Of a stretch of DNA of 64,000 nucleotides, positions 28,574-38,248 are shown one piece after another. The stretch comes from an uncultured Bacteroidales bacterium (GTDB lineage Bacteria; Bacteroidota; Bacteroidia; Bacteroidales; P3): NCBI GenBank assembly GCA_947168665.1, contig CAMVMX010000001.1, positions 186,001 to 250,000 on the forward strand. The letters run 5' to 3'. Each line of letters starts with the position of its first letter. The stretch's first letter is position 1. The position numbers were made by a program, and so were the translations under genes. The notes beneath the pieces are model-generated. The model worked only from the letters and a program-made list of their open reading frames with translations, did no database searches and was not told the DNA's origin.

Positions 28574-29734
28574 TTATTGTTGGGTTGATACTATTTTCTT
28601 CAGTTCATCTGCTGTAATCGTGATATCGAAAGGCTTCTCGCCAAGGGGCGATGAATAGTGGTAGTCCACCTCTACCCCCGCACTGACCAAATGCGAGGCC
28701 AGTCGCCGTCCCTCATCTGTGGCATAAGAATTATAGACTGCCGCCGTCAGCGCCTCTTGCAGCCTTGCACTGCGCAGCAACTCCATCATGGCCGTATCCG
28801 ACAGCCTGTATTCGTATGTCAGCCGCCTGGCTGCCGTGTCGAGTTTACATCTCACCAGACTCGTATGCTCATCCACCTTCATCGGGCACCGCATATCCAG
28901 CTCGTCCGCTATGCTCTGCACCTGTCCCATCGCGCTGCCGTATGAGCCAGAGCCCCTCTCAAACACACTTTTCCACATCCAAGGGACAATCAGCATCTCC
29001 ACCGAGTCGGTATGGCCTGCGTCGCGATACACATGACGCAGCACCACATCCCCCTTGTATGCCACAAAAGCCAGATGGTTGGCCGTGTCCATCACCAAGT
29101 CGGCTGCGCGGTCCTTCCTCACCCACTCCATATTCTCCACCACATACTTCCGAACCTCTGGCCAACGCTGTGTGTCATATTCATACACCGTGGTCATCAC
29201 CTTCCCGGCCTCGTCATATCTGCACTCTACCATCGTCTCGCCAACACCTGTAGTGTGGGGCAGCCGACTGTCTATCCTGCGGGCCAGACTGGCAATGAAT
29301 GTCCGGGCCTCGTCCTCAATCGGAGGGTCTATAGCAGCCTGAATATCCTCCGGATGGAAATTGAAGGCCGACGAACCCAAATTCGGATTTTTGGGTTCAC
29401 GGGGATGCTTCAGCAACAACCGCAAATCGAAAGCATGCTCCAGCAGAGGTTGCAAATCCCATTTGCGAACCATATAATTCAAATACCAGTCCGCTTCATT
29501 CACCAACTGTCCTTTCGGCAAGGCAAATTCCACACGCAGAAAACGGCCATCCAAATTCAGTATCACGCCTGTCAGCGACAGATGACTCGCCTCATCATAA
29601 TACGGCACCAGCCCCTTAAGCGTCGCGGCCAGCTCCTCCACATCCGAAAAGTCCTCATCTGCAACAGGTTCCTGTGCGCTCAACGGCTGACATATCAATG
29701 CCAAAAACAACAAACAAATGCTAAGCCATTTCAT
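28574..29734 (-). CDS. Secreted hypothetical protein
   Basis: 386 residues with signal peptide MKWLSICLLFLALICQPLSA. The body alternates beta-like segments (LSLTGVILNLDGRFLRVEFA, MVECRYDEAGKVMTTVYEYD, VRCKLDTAARRLTYEYRL) in what looks like two related halves, each with a pattern x-V/L-x-C-x-Y/L-D. No family recognised. It overlaps the lipoate ligase gene by 14 bp and precedes the phosphofructokinase, forming an apparent three-gene operon. Periplasmic or surface location likely. Confidence 0.65.
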   Translation of the reverse strand: MKWLSICLLFLALICQPLSAQEPVADEDFSDVEELAATLKGLVPYYDEASHLSLTGVILNLDGRFLRVEFALPKGQLVNEADWYLNYMVRKWDLQPLLEHAFDLRLLLKHPREPKNPNLGSSAFNFHPEDIQAAIDPPIEDEARTFIASLARRIDSRLPHTTGVGETMVECRYDEAGKVMTTVYEYDTQRWPEVRKYVVENMEWVRKDRAADLVMDTANHLAFVAYKGDVVLRHVYRDAGHTDSVEMLIVPWMWKSVFERGSGSYGSAMGQVQSIADELDMRCPMKVDEHTSLVRCKLDTAARRLTYEYRLSDTAMMELLRSARLQEALTAAVYNSYATDEGRRLASHLVSAGVEVDYHYSSPLGEKPFDITITADELKKIVSTQQ

Positions 29735-30689
29735 ATACCAAAGAGATTATATCATTCACAATATGGCGATACGGCCCCTCACCCACCGCCGGTTGCGCAG
29801 TGGTCGAAGCCCCAGTCAGCAATGCCTGTGCCTCGTCAATCGCATCGGGAAAGAGGGAGTCAGACGCAATCTGAACCCTACTGATTACGGCCTGTGCCTG
29901 GTCCACCTCTGCGGACACCTCTACCCCTCCCCACTCAAACTGCGCGGCCCGCTGCACACGGAACTCACGCCAGCGGCCATACTTCCACTTCTCACTGGCA
30001 AACTCGGCGCGCTTACTCGCCACTTCCGGCCGGGCTGCCAGCTCATCAAAGTCCCATCGCGTGGCCGCGCCATACTCCCGCTCAAAAGCCTCTTCCAGCA
30101 CTGGGACAAGTCCCTCGGCCGTAATCTCGGCCGCCAGCTCCGAGAGGTTCACAATCCGGCTCTGCACCGATGCCACCCCGTGACGCTGCAACTTGGCGGG
30201 CTTGGGCTTCAGGTACCGTTGCATCTCCTCCACATTGGTGCGTATCAAAATCGTGCCGTGATGCAGCTCATTATGTTCTCCTCGCGCAAAGGCATTGCCC
30301 GAAAACTTTCTCCCACCGCACAGCACATCGTTCCTTCCGCTCACCTCCGTATCCAATCCATAGTGCTTTAAAGCCTGCTGCACCACCCCCAGCTGCCTCA
30401 GCGTGTCATAGCAGCTATAAGGCGCCACAAACGAAAAGTTCAGGTTCCCCAGGTCGTGATACACTGCGCCGCCACCCGTCCGCCGCCGCATCAAATAGCC
30501 GCCGTCGGCCTCCAGCCGTTCCACATCGCATTCGGCGTATGGATTCTGGTTCTGTCCAATCACCACCGTGCGCCGGTTCCGCCACAGATATAGCACCACC
30601 TCCTCCAATTCCGGCAGTCCAAACAGGTAATTCTCCACCGCAATATTCAGGTAGGGGTCATACTGGTTGCTCACTACAATGTACGACAT
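29721..30689 (-). CDS. lplA: Lipoate-protein ligase A
   Basis: 322 residues. LWRNRRTVVIGQNQNPYAEC, RRTGGGAVYHDLGNLNFSF and SGRNDVLCGGRKFSGNA (catalytic Lys region) are the LplA signatures. It attaches free lipoate to 2-oxoacid dehydrogenase and glycine cleavage H proteins via lipoyl-AMP. The C-terminal accessory domain (about residues 240-320, KWKYGRWREF) is present, as in full-length LplA. Confidence 0.93.
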   Translation of the reverse strand: MSYIVVSNQYDPYLNIAVENYLFGLPELEEVVLYLWRNRRTVVIGQNQNPYAECDVERLEADGGYLMRRRTGGGAVYHDLGNLNFSFVAPYSCYDTLRQLGVVQQALKHYGLDTEVSGRNDVLCGGRKFSGNAFARGEHNELHHGTILIRTNVEEMQRYLKPKPAKLQRHGVASVQSRIVNLSELAAEITAEGLVPVLEEAFEREYGAATRWDFDELAARPEVASKRAEFASEKWKYGRWREFRVQRAAQFEWGGVEVSAEVDQAQAVISRVQIASDSLFPDAIDEAQALLTGASTTAQPAVGEGPYRHIVNDIISLVYEMA

Positions 30690-30780
30690 AACAAACTTCT
30701 CGTAAAGTGACTAACATTCATTTTCCCACCCCCGCAACATTCAGGCCAATGCACGCCCATGCCGCCGGGGCTTCAAATTG

Positions 30781-30788
30781 CAAAGATA
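30781..30788 (-). promoter_or_regulatory. Candidate -7 box of lplA
   Basis: TATCTTTG on the minus strand, 91 bp upstream of the lplA start. A TTTG (30815-30812) lies 23 nt further up, longer than usual. Confidence 0.5.
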
Positions 30789-30950
30789 CAACTTTTTTTC
30801 CACATCATAGCCAAAAAACAGCCGCCAGCCCCCACCACATAGGTATCCCGCCCCTGCGCCATCATCCAACACACTGTATATCAAAACGCCCAGCGACGGC
30901 ATTCCCGTTTTGGTCCTCCGTCCTGCCCACCGGCTTAAGACGCCCATTTC

Positions 30951-31988
30951 TCAAAAGAAGCGTTCCAAGTCCGTCGTGATTGAAATAAAATTGGGTGCTT
31001 GCGAAAAATGATAGTTATTACGCGAATAGGCTATACGGAACCCTTTCACCGTAAAACCGATTCCAAACGAAAATCCCGAAGTGTTGAACCTGTCTGCCGC
31101 CTTCATCTCCACCATCTGCCGGTAGCTGTACCCCAGCCGCAGAAAAAGCGACTGCTTGATATTCACTTCCACTCCCACACTCACATGGCGTCCCAAATTG
31201 TCCAACACCCGCTCCACATCCGACTTCCCCGTCACCTCATGCGTAAACGGGTCGGTGACCGACGAGGGATTCAACGGATCCTCATAGGCCAAATCCCATG
31301 TCTGCAAATCATTGAAAGCAAACATCAGGCAGAACGGGGCATCCTGCAGTTTGTACGACCCTGCCAGCGACAGCTCAAAAGGCATCCGCTCCGTCGTGCC
31401 GTCAAAAGTCATCAGCTGAGCCCCTATATTGCGACCCATCAAGGTTGCTGCAAAGGCCTTGCTCGTCGACACGTATGTGGCCGCCACATCGAAACAAACT
31501 GCCAAAGCGGTATACGACTCGTAATGCGAAAGCACAGGCTTGAAGTTGACCCCCACCGACACATGGTCGTCCACCTCGCGGCCCCAGCCTATGGTCATCA
31601 CATAGTCCGCCGCCGAGAAAGTACCCGTGGGCTGGTCATACTCGTCATAGCCCTCAAATCTGCCATAACTGCCAAACTGAAGGCCAAAGCTGAACGACCC
31701 CAAATTCTTAAACGTGCGGCTGTAAGCCGCCGAGCCGAAATTGGCCCCGGCAAAGACATTCACAAACCCCAGCGCCACCTGGTTGTTCACCCGGTCCGAC
31801 AACAGGGAGGGATTGCCCATGCCCAGCGTCAAGTCGTCGCCATACAGCGAAAGATAGTCAAACCCCAACCCCGCCGCGCGGGAAGAGAATGGCATGTCAA
31901 GCAATGCCGGGCGCGACAGCCCCGCCACCTGAGCCCGAACCGCCACCACGCTGCACATCAGCAGCAACAGGGCAATGACCTTTCGCAT
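30951..31988 (-). CDS. porQ: Type IX secretion system protein PorQ-like
   Basis: 345 residues with signal peptide MRKVIALLLLMCSVVAVRA. The mature start (LLDMPFSSRAAGLG then LYGDDLTLGMGNPSLLSDRV) and the repeated amphipathic strands (YSRTFKNLGSFSFGLQFGSY) match the PorQ family of T9SS, outer membrane proteins involved in export or surface attachment of cargo. Usual length is about 340. The cargo in this window (C10 peptidases, Omp28-like protein and the PKD protein) carry T9SS signals, which supports the call. PorV/PorP-type barrels are related but have different N-termini. Confidence 0.8.
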   Translation of the reverse strand: MRKVIALLLLMCSVVAVRAQVAGLSRPALLDMPFSSRAAGLGFDYLSLYGDDLTLGMGNPSLLSDRVNNQVALGFVNVFAGANFGSAAYSRTFKNLGSFSFGLQFGSYGRFEGYDEYDQPTGTFSAADYVMTIGWGREVDDHVSVGVNFKPVLSHYESYTALAVCFDVAATYVSTSKAFAATLMGRNIGAQLMTFDGTTERMPFELSLAGSYKLQDAPFCLMFAFNDLQTWDLAYEDPLNPSSVTDPFTHEVTGKSDVERVLDNLGRHVSVGVEVNIKQSLFLRLGYSYRQMVEMKAADRFNTSGFSFGIGFTVKGFRIAYSRNNYHFSQAPNFISITTDLERFF

Positions 31989-32005
31989 TCTTTCAGAAAG
32001 TTAAA

Positions 32006-32062
32006 ATGTTGATATGTTTATATGCCGACAATTCACTCATCAACCTATAAACATATCAACAT
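32006..32062 (-). terminator. 17-bp perfect inverted repeat between kamA and porQ
   Basis: ATGTTGATATGTTTATA (32006-32022) and its exact complement (32046-32062) flank a 23-nt loop. On the minus strand it ends in CAACATTTTAAC, a short T tract. It starts 15 bp after the kamA stop and reaches to within 18 bp of the porQ start, so it may end kamA transcripts. Confidence 0.7.
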
Positions 32063-32076
32063 CCAACCAACTATAA

Positions 32077-33333
32077 TTAGTTATTACGCTTCTTGTTGCG
32101 CTCGTGACGCATCAGGTGGCTGGGCTCGAGAGCCATGCGGTCGGTCTCCAACAGCGAGGCCACACCCTCTTCCACACGTTTCTGCGCCTGGCAAGCCTCG
32201 CAGTGGCACTCCTCGTGATACTCGCGCGGCTCGGTATAGGTGGTAATCACACCCTCGAAATTGCGCAGAATCACCTTATTGGGGCTCTGCGAAATGACGT
32301 AGTTGGGCATCACCGGGGTCTTGCCGCCGCCGCCGGGGGCGTCCACCACAAACGTGGGCACGGCATAGCCGCTGGTGTGTCCGCGCAGGTTCTCGATAAT
32401 CTCGATACCCTTGCTCACGGGTGTGCGGAAATGCTCCAGACCCATGCTCAAGTCGCACTGGTAGATATAGTAAGGACGCACACGGTTCTTCACCAGCTCG
32501 TGCATCAGTTTCTTCATCACATGCACGCAGTCGTTTACGCCGCGCAGCAGCACCGTCTGGTTGCCCAGCGGAATACCTGCGTTGGCCAGTTTGGCCAACG
32601 CCTCTTGTGCCTCGGGGGTCATCTCGTTGGGGTGGTTGAAATGCGTGTTCAGCCAGATGGGGTGGTACTTCTTCAGCATGTTGCAGAGGTCGTCAGTGAT
32701 GCGCTGCGGGCAAACCACAGGCGTGCGGCTGCCGATGCGCACAATCTCCACATGCGGAATGGCGCGCAGACGCGAAATGATGTACTCCAGCTTGGCGTCG
32801 CTCACCATCAAGGCATCGCCACCACTCAGCAGCACATCCCGCACCTCGGGCGTACGCTCGATATAGGCCAGGCACTTCTCAATACGCTCCTGAGGCGACT
32901 CGTCATCCTTCTGCCCCGCAAAACGACGGCGGGTGCAATGGCGGCAGTACATGGAGCACATGTCGGTGATAAGGAACAGCACACGGTCCGGGTAGCGGTG
33001 TGTCAGTCCGGGAGCGGGCGAATCCTCGTCCTCGTGCAGCGGGTCGTTCAAATCGGCGGGGGCGATATTACATTCGGCGCCCTGGGGGATGCACTGACGG
33101 CGGATGGGGTCGTAAGGATCGTTGGGGTCAATAAGACTCAGGTAGTAAGGAGTGATGGCCATACGAAATTTAGCCAAAGCCTTCTTGATGCCTTCGGCCT
33201 CTTCGGCGGAGAAGGTGAAGTATTTGCTCAGCTCCTCGTAAGTCTCGATGCGGTTCTTAACCTGCCATTTCCAATCATTCCACTGCTCGTCGGTGACGGC
33301 GGGGAAGAGTTCTTTTCTGCGGTTGACTTTCAT
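32077..33333 (-). CDS. kamA: Lysine 2,3-aminomutase
   Basis: 418 residues, a radical-SAM and PLP enzyme that converts L-lysine to beta-lysine, the first step of anaerobic lysine fermentation. Motifs: the [4Fe-4S] site MCSMYCRHCTRRR (CxxxCxxC, about residues 125-132), the PLP lysine region near FVVDAPGGGGKTPVMPNY, and the C-terminal zinc ligands CHCEAC known from clostridial KamA. Full length. The partner kdd gene lies 6 kb upstream at 39353-40426; kamD/E, kce and kal genes are not seen in the window. Confidence 0.95.
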   Translation of the reverse strand: MKVNRRKELFPAVTDEQWNDWKWQVKNRIETYEELSKYFTFSAEEAEGIKKALAKFRMAITPYYLSLIDPNDPYDPIRRQCIPQGAECNIAPADLNDPLHEDEDSPAPGLTHRYPDRVLFLITDMCSMYCRHCTRRRFAGQKDDESPQERIEKCLAYIERTPEVRDVLLSGGDALMVSDAKLEYIISRLRAIPHVEIVRIGSRTPVVCPQRITDDLCNMLKKYHPIWLNTHFNHPNEMTPEAQEALAKLANAGIPLGNQTVLLRGVNDCVHVMKKLMHELVKNRVRPYYIYQCDLSMGLEHFRTPVSKGIEIIENLRGHTSGYAVPTFVVDAPGGGGKTPVMPNYVISQSPNKVILRNFEGVITTYTEPREYHEECHCEACQAQKRVEEGVASLLETDRMALEPSHLMRHERNKKRNN

Positions 33334-33411
33334 ATAATATATAGTTTATTTTTTTATCTCTCAGCACAATAGTATGCACGCGGGCGGGCCTCGCGCTCTT
33401 CTTAGACGATG

Positions 33412-33419
33412 CAAAGATA
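33412..33419 (-). promoter_or_regulatory. Candidate -7 box of kamA
   Basis: TATCTTTG on the minus strand, 79 bp upstream of the kamA start; no clear -33 at normal spacing. Confidence 0.5.
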
Positions 33420-33599
33420 CAAAAAAAAATCCAATCATAAACACATTTTTCTAACATCTTACTCCCTCCATGCTCGTTGCTTCCCCCCTCCTCCGAAGCC
33501 CGCCCCCCGCTCCTTCTTCGCTATCTTGGCGAAGAAGGAGCAGGGGACGGGCTTTATTCCATCGTCGGAGGAACGGAGGATGAGCGGGTTGCCGATGGG

Positions 33600-35930
33600 T
33601 CAGCTGTCGGCTTTCAGCATGCCGTTGTCGTAGCCACCGTTGTGGAGGGTCTTCTCGCCTTTGTTGAACCGGCGGCCGAAGTCCATCTGCCAGGTGAGGC
33701 CGAGGACTATCATGTTGCCGTTCTCGGCGGTGTGGTGTATGTGGCGGAAGGGGTGGACGGCGCTGAGGCCCACGGTCTCGTAGCGGTAGCCGTCGGGGTT
33801 GAGGGGGCAGAGCCACATGGCACTGGCCGTGAAGCTGCGCCAGCGGTACTGCACATAGACGGTCTGGGCCATCTCGCTGAGCTGTTTTTCCTCGCTGATG
33901 AGCCGCCATTCGGGCAGCAGTGTGAAGGAGGCTCCTGCCACCAAGCCCTTCCAAAAGAACTGCGCATTGAGCATGGCGGTGAAATTATCGGCGCTGTGGC
34001 TGAATTCCGGCCCCTCGGAGAGGTAGTGGTAATAGGTTCCGGAAAGCGAGAGGTTGAGACACTGCCACAGCCCCCGGGTGCCCACCTCGCCGTAGAGGTA
34101 TGGCACATGCCAGCGGTCGGCGCTGTGGTAGCTGTGGACGAAGAGGTCGCGCGCGGCATCGTAGTGGTAGCCGTCGAGCCAGGTGTTGAAGATGTGGAAC
34201 AGGCCCGGCTGGGCGAGGGCGTAGAAGCCTTTGGGGTGGGTGTAGCGCAGCATGAGGCTGGACTGGAGCTGCTGGGCGGGACGCAGGTCGGGGTTGCCTT
34301 GCTGCCCCTCCACATCGTCGGTCTGCTGGAAGACGGGCGAGAGGGAGGCCAGGGTGGGCAGTATGGGTGTGAGCTGCGCTGTGGCGGTGAGCGAAAACTG
34401 GGGGTTGATGCGCCATTGCAGACGGGCGGTGCTCAGGTTGCAGAGGTATGGTTTGCTGCTCTGTCCATCGCTGACGTTGAAAAGTTTGGCGCCAGTGCCG
34501 ACGGAGTAGCCCACTTTGGGGCCGAGGGGGCCAGCCAGCTCGGCATAGAGGTAGGCGTTGTCCTTGGACATGGAGGTGACGGTGGATTGCAGGGTGTAGT
34601 CGTTCTCCGAGAAATTGTGCTGGTATTGGAGGCCGGTGCGCAGCTCGGTAGCGCCGAAGCGTTTGCTGTAGGCCGCCTCGGCACTGATGGCATAGCCGTG
34701 GCCGGTCACATCGGTGGCGTAGGTGGTGGGGATGCCGTCGCGACGATAGGTGAGCGTGTTGTCGTAGCGGTTGGTGGCATACTCGCCCACGAGGTTCAGC
34801 TCCAGTTTCTGTCCGGCCGCCATGCGGTGGGTGAAGTAGAGGTCAAGGCTGGGGAGATTGTCGCGCTGGTGTTGCAGCCGCTCGAGGGTCTGGGTGGAGG
34901 AAATGCCGCGGTCGGTCTCGGTCATGGTGCCGTGGGCCTGGAGGGTCTTGGTGAAGAAATCGTCCTTGAGGGCGGCGACGAACATAGTGCTGTCGTCGTG
35001 CTGGTAGGTATACTCGGCACTGAGGGTGTGGTTGATATACCAGAAAGGCATGTTGGTGTGCTGGGTGCGACGGACGGTGCGCGCAGGGTCAAGGTAGCTG
35101 TCTTCCAGTTCGTAGGGTACGTCGTGGTAGTTGCGGTAGCCGAGGTTATACTCCAGCACCCACTCGCTCTTGCCTTTGTGGTAGCTGCCTTGCAGGTAGC
35201 CGTTGACGAAACCCGTGGTGAGGGCGGACTGGCCGTTGGCCATGAGGCTGCCGCCGTCCTCGCGCTCTTTGAGGATGATGTTGATGATGCCCGTGATGCC
35301 ACGGTCCAGATAGCGGGTGCCGGGATTGTTGGAGTATTCCACGCGCTTGATTTGGTCGGCCCGCAGATTGGCCAGGCGCGTGATGGGTACCTCCTTGCCG
35401 CCTATTTGCAGGATGGCCGGACCGCCGTCGATGGTGATTTGCTGCAAGGCCACATCGACTTTGAGGCCGGGGAGTTGCAGCATGTCGAGCAACACAATGG
35501 TGCGGCCCGCCGCCGCAGTCTCTTCGGGTTTGGGGAGCACCACATAGCGGTCCACCTGCTCGGTGACGCGCTGCGAGGTGACGGTGACGGCCTGGAGTTG
35601 CTTGGCGTTCAGCGTCACATCGCCGAGCTGAAGGCCTTGCGCCGGCACGTCGCACCGCATGGCAAGGCGTTCATACCCCGCCGAGGATACCGCGAGGCGG
35701 TAGGTGCCGGGCAGCAGCCGGAAGCTGAAACGGCCATCGTCGTCGGTGGTGGTGCCGCTGGGGCTGACGGAGGAGTCGACAGCCGTGGCCAGCACATGGG
35801 CAAAGGGCACGGCAGCACCCGTGTTGTCTACAATGCGACCCGAGAGGGGTGCGGTGGTGGTGTCGCGCTGGGCCAAAGCCTGTGGGACGCTGAGCGCCAC
35901 GAATAACAGAAGGAGTAGTGTGTGTTTCAT
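33600..35930 (-). CDS. TonB-dependent receptor family outer membrane protein
   Basis: 776 residues. After the signal peptide (MKHTLLLLLFVALSVPQALA) residues 25-110 form a carboxypeptidase regulatory-like domain (SGRIVDNTGAAVPFAHVLA). A plug domain follows (about 120-220, with LDMLQLPGLKVD and IKRVEYSNNPGTRYLDRGIT), then a beta-barrel of about 550 residues. The family takes up large substrates through the outer membrane, but many Bacteroidota members of this outer membrane protein type have no known substrate. It lies 190 bp downstream of the ECF-sigma operon on the same strand and may be its target or last gene. Confidence 0.88.
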   Translation of the reverse strand: MKHTLLLLLFVALSVPQALAQRDTTTAPLSGRIVDNTGAAVPFAHVLATAVDSSVSPSGTTTDDDGRFSFRLLPGTYRLAVSSAGYERLAMRCDVPAQGLQLGDVTLNAKQLQAVTVTSQRVTEQVDRYVVLPKPEETAAAGRTIVLLDMLQLPGLKVDVALQQITIDGGPAILQIGGKEVPITRLANLRADQIKRVEYSNNPGTRYLDRGITGIINIILKEREDGGSLMANGQSALTTGFVNGYLQGSYHKGKSEWVLEYNLGYRNYHDVPYELEDSYLDPARTVRRTQHTNMPFWYINHTLSAEYTYQHDDSTMFVAALKDDFFTKTLQAHGTMTETDRGISSTQTLERLQHQRDNLPSLDLYFTHRMAAGQKLELNLVGEYATNRYDNTLTYRRDGIPTTYATDVTGHGYAISAEAAYSKRFGATELRTGLQYQHNFSENDYTLQSTVTSMSKDNAYLYAELAGPLGPKVGYSVGTGAKLFNVSDGQSSKPYLCNLSTARLQWRINPQFSLTATAQLTPILPTLASLSPVFQQTDDVEGQQGNPDLRPAQQLQSSLMLRYTHPKGFYALAQPGLFHIFNTWLDGYHYDAARDLFVHSYHSADRWHVPYLYGEVGTRGLWQCLNLSLSGTYYHYLSEGPEFSHSADNFTAMLNAQFFWKGLVAGASFTLLPEWRLISEEKQLSEMAQTVYVQYRWRSFTASAMWLCPLNPDGYRYETVGLSAVHPFRHIHHTAENGNMIVLGLTWQMDFGRRFNKGEKTLHNGGYDNGMLKADS

Positions 35931-36121
35931 AGTGTGTGGATTTGAATGGAGGGGCAGGAAATGAAGGTGTGCGCACCGCCTTCAGATTCTACGCCCATCA
36001 TGTTTTACTTTGTCTACACCCTATAAACGCGCCAGAAGGCAAAAAACTACAGCTTGGAAAAAATATTTTTGTACACCGCTGATTTCCAGCCCCGCCCGAG
36101 AGTCCTGGCCAGTGCCGTGGT

Positions 36122-36994
36122 TTATCGGTAGAAGAAGAGATAAGTGGTGGCGCTGCTGCCGCTCCCGACGGTTTTGGAGGTGATGTAGCCATCGGCGTCG
36201 TAGGTGAAAGAGCATTGGCCGGAACCAGCGAGCAGGGAGGTCATGTTGTTTTCGCACCAGCAAAAGGCGTAAGGGAGGAACGTGGCACAATAGCCAAACA
36301 CCCCTTCGAGAATCATGGTCAGCCCGAGGCCCATCGTCTCAACTCCCAAGGGGAAGCGCATGGGGTTGGGCATGGTGTCGTAGGAGAGGTTGCTCAGCAA
36401 CGGGCGGGTGGTGCCGTCGGTCTGTAGCGAAATGGCCGTCACATTGCCTCCGGTCCAGTCGAAGAGGTAGGTTTCGGACCGGGAGGAGCCGTCGGGCAGG
36501 GAGCGCGTGGCCACCACACGGTCCACCTTCCCCTCGGCATTGTAGGCGTAGGTCAGGCGGCAGGGCACAGCGTCGTCGTAGTGCTGCTGGCAGGGGTCTT
36601 GACTTGTACGGAGCGGAAGGATGAAATGCTGGCTTTGCAGAAGGCCGTCGGACCCATAGTGATAGTGCATGGCGCCATCGGGAAGGCGGAGGCTGTCGGG
36701 TCCAAAGGGGGTGATGGTTTGCAGACGGGTGCCGTCGTAGGCGAGGTCGATGCCTCCCAAGGTGGTGCCGTCGTAGAGGGTGCAACCGATGGAGGCAAGC
36801 AGACCTTCGCGCCAGGTGAAATCGTAGGTCAGATAATCGAGGGTGCCGACACGCTGGACGATGCGGCTGATTTGCTTTTGGGGCCACACTTGGGGAGTGG
36901 CCTCGGGGACTGGGGTGGGTTCGGGTTTGCCACATGCGGACAAGGCCGCTACAGCTACCAAGGCGGCCGGAAAGAGGAAAGTGTGTCGTTTCAT
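36122..36994 (-). CDS. Hypothetical lipoprotein with YD-like beta repeats
   Basis: 290 residues with a signal peptide and lipobox (VAVAALSAC). The body has repeated strands of the form LTYDFTWREGLLASI, IDLAYDGTRLQTI, YAYNAEGKVDRVV and YLFDWTGGNVTAI, resembling DUF4595-type lipoproteins of Bacteroidales. Surface-exposed or periplasmic; role unknown. The start overlaps the stop of the preceding gene (ATGA). Confidence 0.7.
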   Translation of the reverse strand: MKRHTFLFPAALVAVAALSACGKPEPTPVPEATPQVWPQKQISRIVQRVGTLDYLTYDFTWREGLLASIGCTLYDGTTLGGIDLAYDGTRLQTITPFGPDSLRLPDGAMHYHYGSDGLLQSQHFILPLRTSQDPCQQHYDDAVPCRLTYAYNAEGKVDRVVATRSLPDGSSRSETYLFDWTGGNVTAISLQTDGTTRPLLSNLSYDTMPNPMRFPLGVETMGLGLTMILEGVFGYCATFLPYAFCWCENNMTSLLAGSGQCSFTYDADGYITSKTVGSGSSATTYLFFYR

Positions 36995-37524
36995 GGCTGA
37001 GGGTATTGGCGGTTGTTGGTGGTGCTGATGACGAAGGTGAGGCTTGCGATGCCGGGATATAGGTTGGGGAGGGCGCGGTAGTCGACGGTGATGGTGCTGT
37101 CCGGCCAGTTGATGTCGAAAGGCTGAGGGTAGTCCATCAACTGGAGGGTTTTGCCGTCGGGGATGTGGAGGGTGACGGTGCCTGCCGTGCCGTCAACGGT
37201 GTAGGGCAATTGCTCGGAGACGGATTGCGTGTGGGAATAGCCGTCGAGGACTTGTGTCACGTCGATGGTGGTGATTAGGGTGGTGTCGTCGACAAACTTC
37301 CATGTGAAATCGTATACCACCGGGAGGGAGTCGCCCCCGCCGATGTCGGCGAATGTCCTATTGCCCTCCGACACCCATACGGTGCCTTCCAGGCTCGGGC
37401 AAGGACTTTCGGCCACGGGGTAGGCAGCCTTGTTTTGGCGGCAGCCGAAGGGGACAAGCATCCAGCCCAATGCTGCGGCGACTAAGCATTTGTTCATAAG
37501 CATGAGATGTTTTGTGTTGCTCAT
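36991..37524 (-). CDS. Hypothetical lipoprotein
   Basis: 177 residues from the ATG at 37524, which overlaps the upstream stop by 4 bp (ATGA); an alternative start at 37497 would also leave a signal sequence. CLVAAALGWMLVPFGC is a plausible lipobox. The mature part has GTVWVSEGNRTFADIGGGDS, FTWKFVDDTTLITTIDVTQV and PYTVDGTAGTVTLHI, which looks like a small beta-barrel lipoprotein similar in style to 54085-54561 and 58523-59032. Part of the coupled sigma operon. Confidence 0.65.
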   Translation of the reverse strand: MSNTKHLMLMNKCLVAAALGWMLVPFGCRQNKAAYPVAESPCPSLEGTVWVSEGNRTFADIGGGDSLPVVYDFTWKFVDDTTLITTIDVTQVLDGYSHTQSVSEQLPYTVDGTAGTVTLHIPDGKTLQLMDYPQPFDINWPDSTITVDYRALPNLYPGIASLTFVISTTNNRQYPQP

Positions 37525-38006
37525 TTTGTTGTGTTATTTTGGTTCTTATTATTATCGTATTTGAACAGCAATGCCGAGTCGCATTCGGCACGGTTGCGGG
37601 CATGGAACAGGCAGGCCACACGCGCCTCGCGGTCTATGCACTTCAGCTCGTTGCTGTCGGGATGGAGAACGTCCATGCGCTGTTCGGGGTGTCCACGGCG
37701 GCATAGGGCACTGCTAACCCTTATGGGAGAGGCGCCGGGGCCATAGGCGGGCAGCCTGTCGGCGGCGAAGGCACGCTCTATCGCCGCCCAACCACTGTCG
37801 GAGGTGGCCTCGAGGAGGGTGATGTCCATGCGCAGCGTGTCGCCCACGGGGAAGGCATGGATATAGGTGGCGGCGACACCCGGCGTATGCTCAAAACGCA
37901 GGTAGAGGGGACTCACACTCCGCAGCGGGAGCATGTAGCGCGCCACGGCGACACACGCCACACCGATGACGGTCATCAGGCAGAAGGCTATGAACCACTT
38001 CTTCAT
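37521..38006 (-). CDS. Hypothetical membrane-anchored protein of the ECF-sigma operon
   Basis: 161 residues from MKKWFIAFCLMTVIGVACVA. Upstream in-frame starts (38147) overlap the previous gene heavily and are rejected. One N-terminal membrane segment is followed by an extracytoplasmic domain with two Cys pairs (SSALCRRGHPEQRMD, ELKCIDREARVACLFHARN). No family recognised. ATGA overlaps on both sides (38003-38006 and 37521-37524) show tight translational coupling. Confidence 0.65.
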   Translation of the reverse strand: MKKWFIAFCLMTVIGVACVAVARYMLPLRSVSPLYLRFEHTPGVAATYIHAFPVGDTLRMDITLLEATSDSGWAAIERAFAADRLPAYGPGASPIRVSSALCRRGHPEQRMDVLHPDSNELKCIDREARVACLFHARNRAECDSALLFKYDNNKNQNNTTK

Positions 38007-38248
38007 AGTTCGGAAAGTATTTGGCATACCGTCGATGCAGCCCATTGGGGGTCGCCGCTGCGCGAGCCTTGCACTTTCATGCCGCCCGCAGGGGGCATCA
38101 GAAGTGCGGCCACGGCTACTGTTACGGACACTGCCACCACCAGGCATAGGCCCCGGCGAGCCGTGGCTCGGCGCTCACTGCGGCGGTGGCACCACTGGTC
38201 GAGACCGTCGGTCATGCGTTGCATCTGTTGTTTATAATCCTGTTCCAT
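38003..38248 (-). CDS. Small single-pass membrane protein, candidate anti-sigma factor
   Basis: 81 residues. A charged N-terminal cytoplasmic part (MEQDYKQQMQRMTDGLDQWC) precedes one helix (GLCLVVAVSVTVAVAALLM) and a short outer tail. It overlaps the ECF sigma gene by 17 bp. The topology and position are those of an anti-sigma factor, but it is much shorter than known ones and has no recognised anti-sigma domain, so the role is inference. Confidence 0.6.
   Translation of the reverse strand: MEQDYKQQMQRMTDGLDQWCHRRSERRATARRGLCLVVAVSVTVAVAALLMPPAGGMKVQGSRSGDPQWAASTVCQILSEL

Noticed and set aside
33477..35906. An 809-codon open frame on the plus strand
   Set aside because: It is antisense to the TonB-dependent receptor gene; its product is low-complexity Val/Gly/Ala/Glu with no motifs, an effect of GC-rich codon bias.
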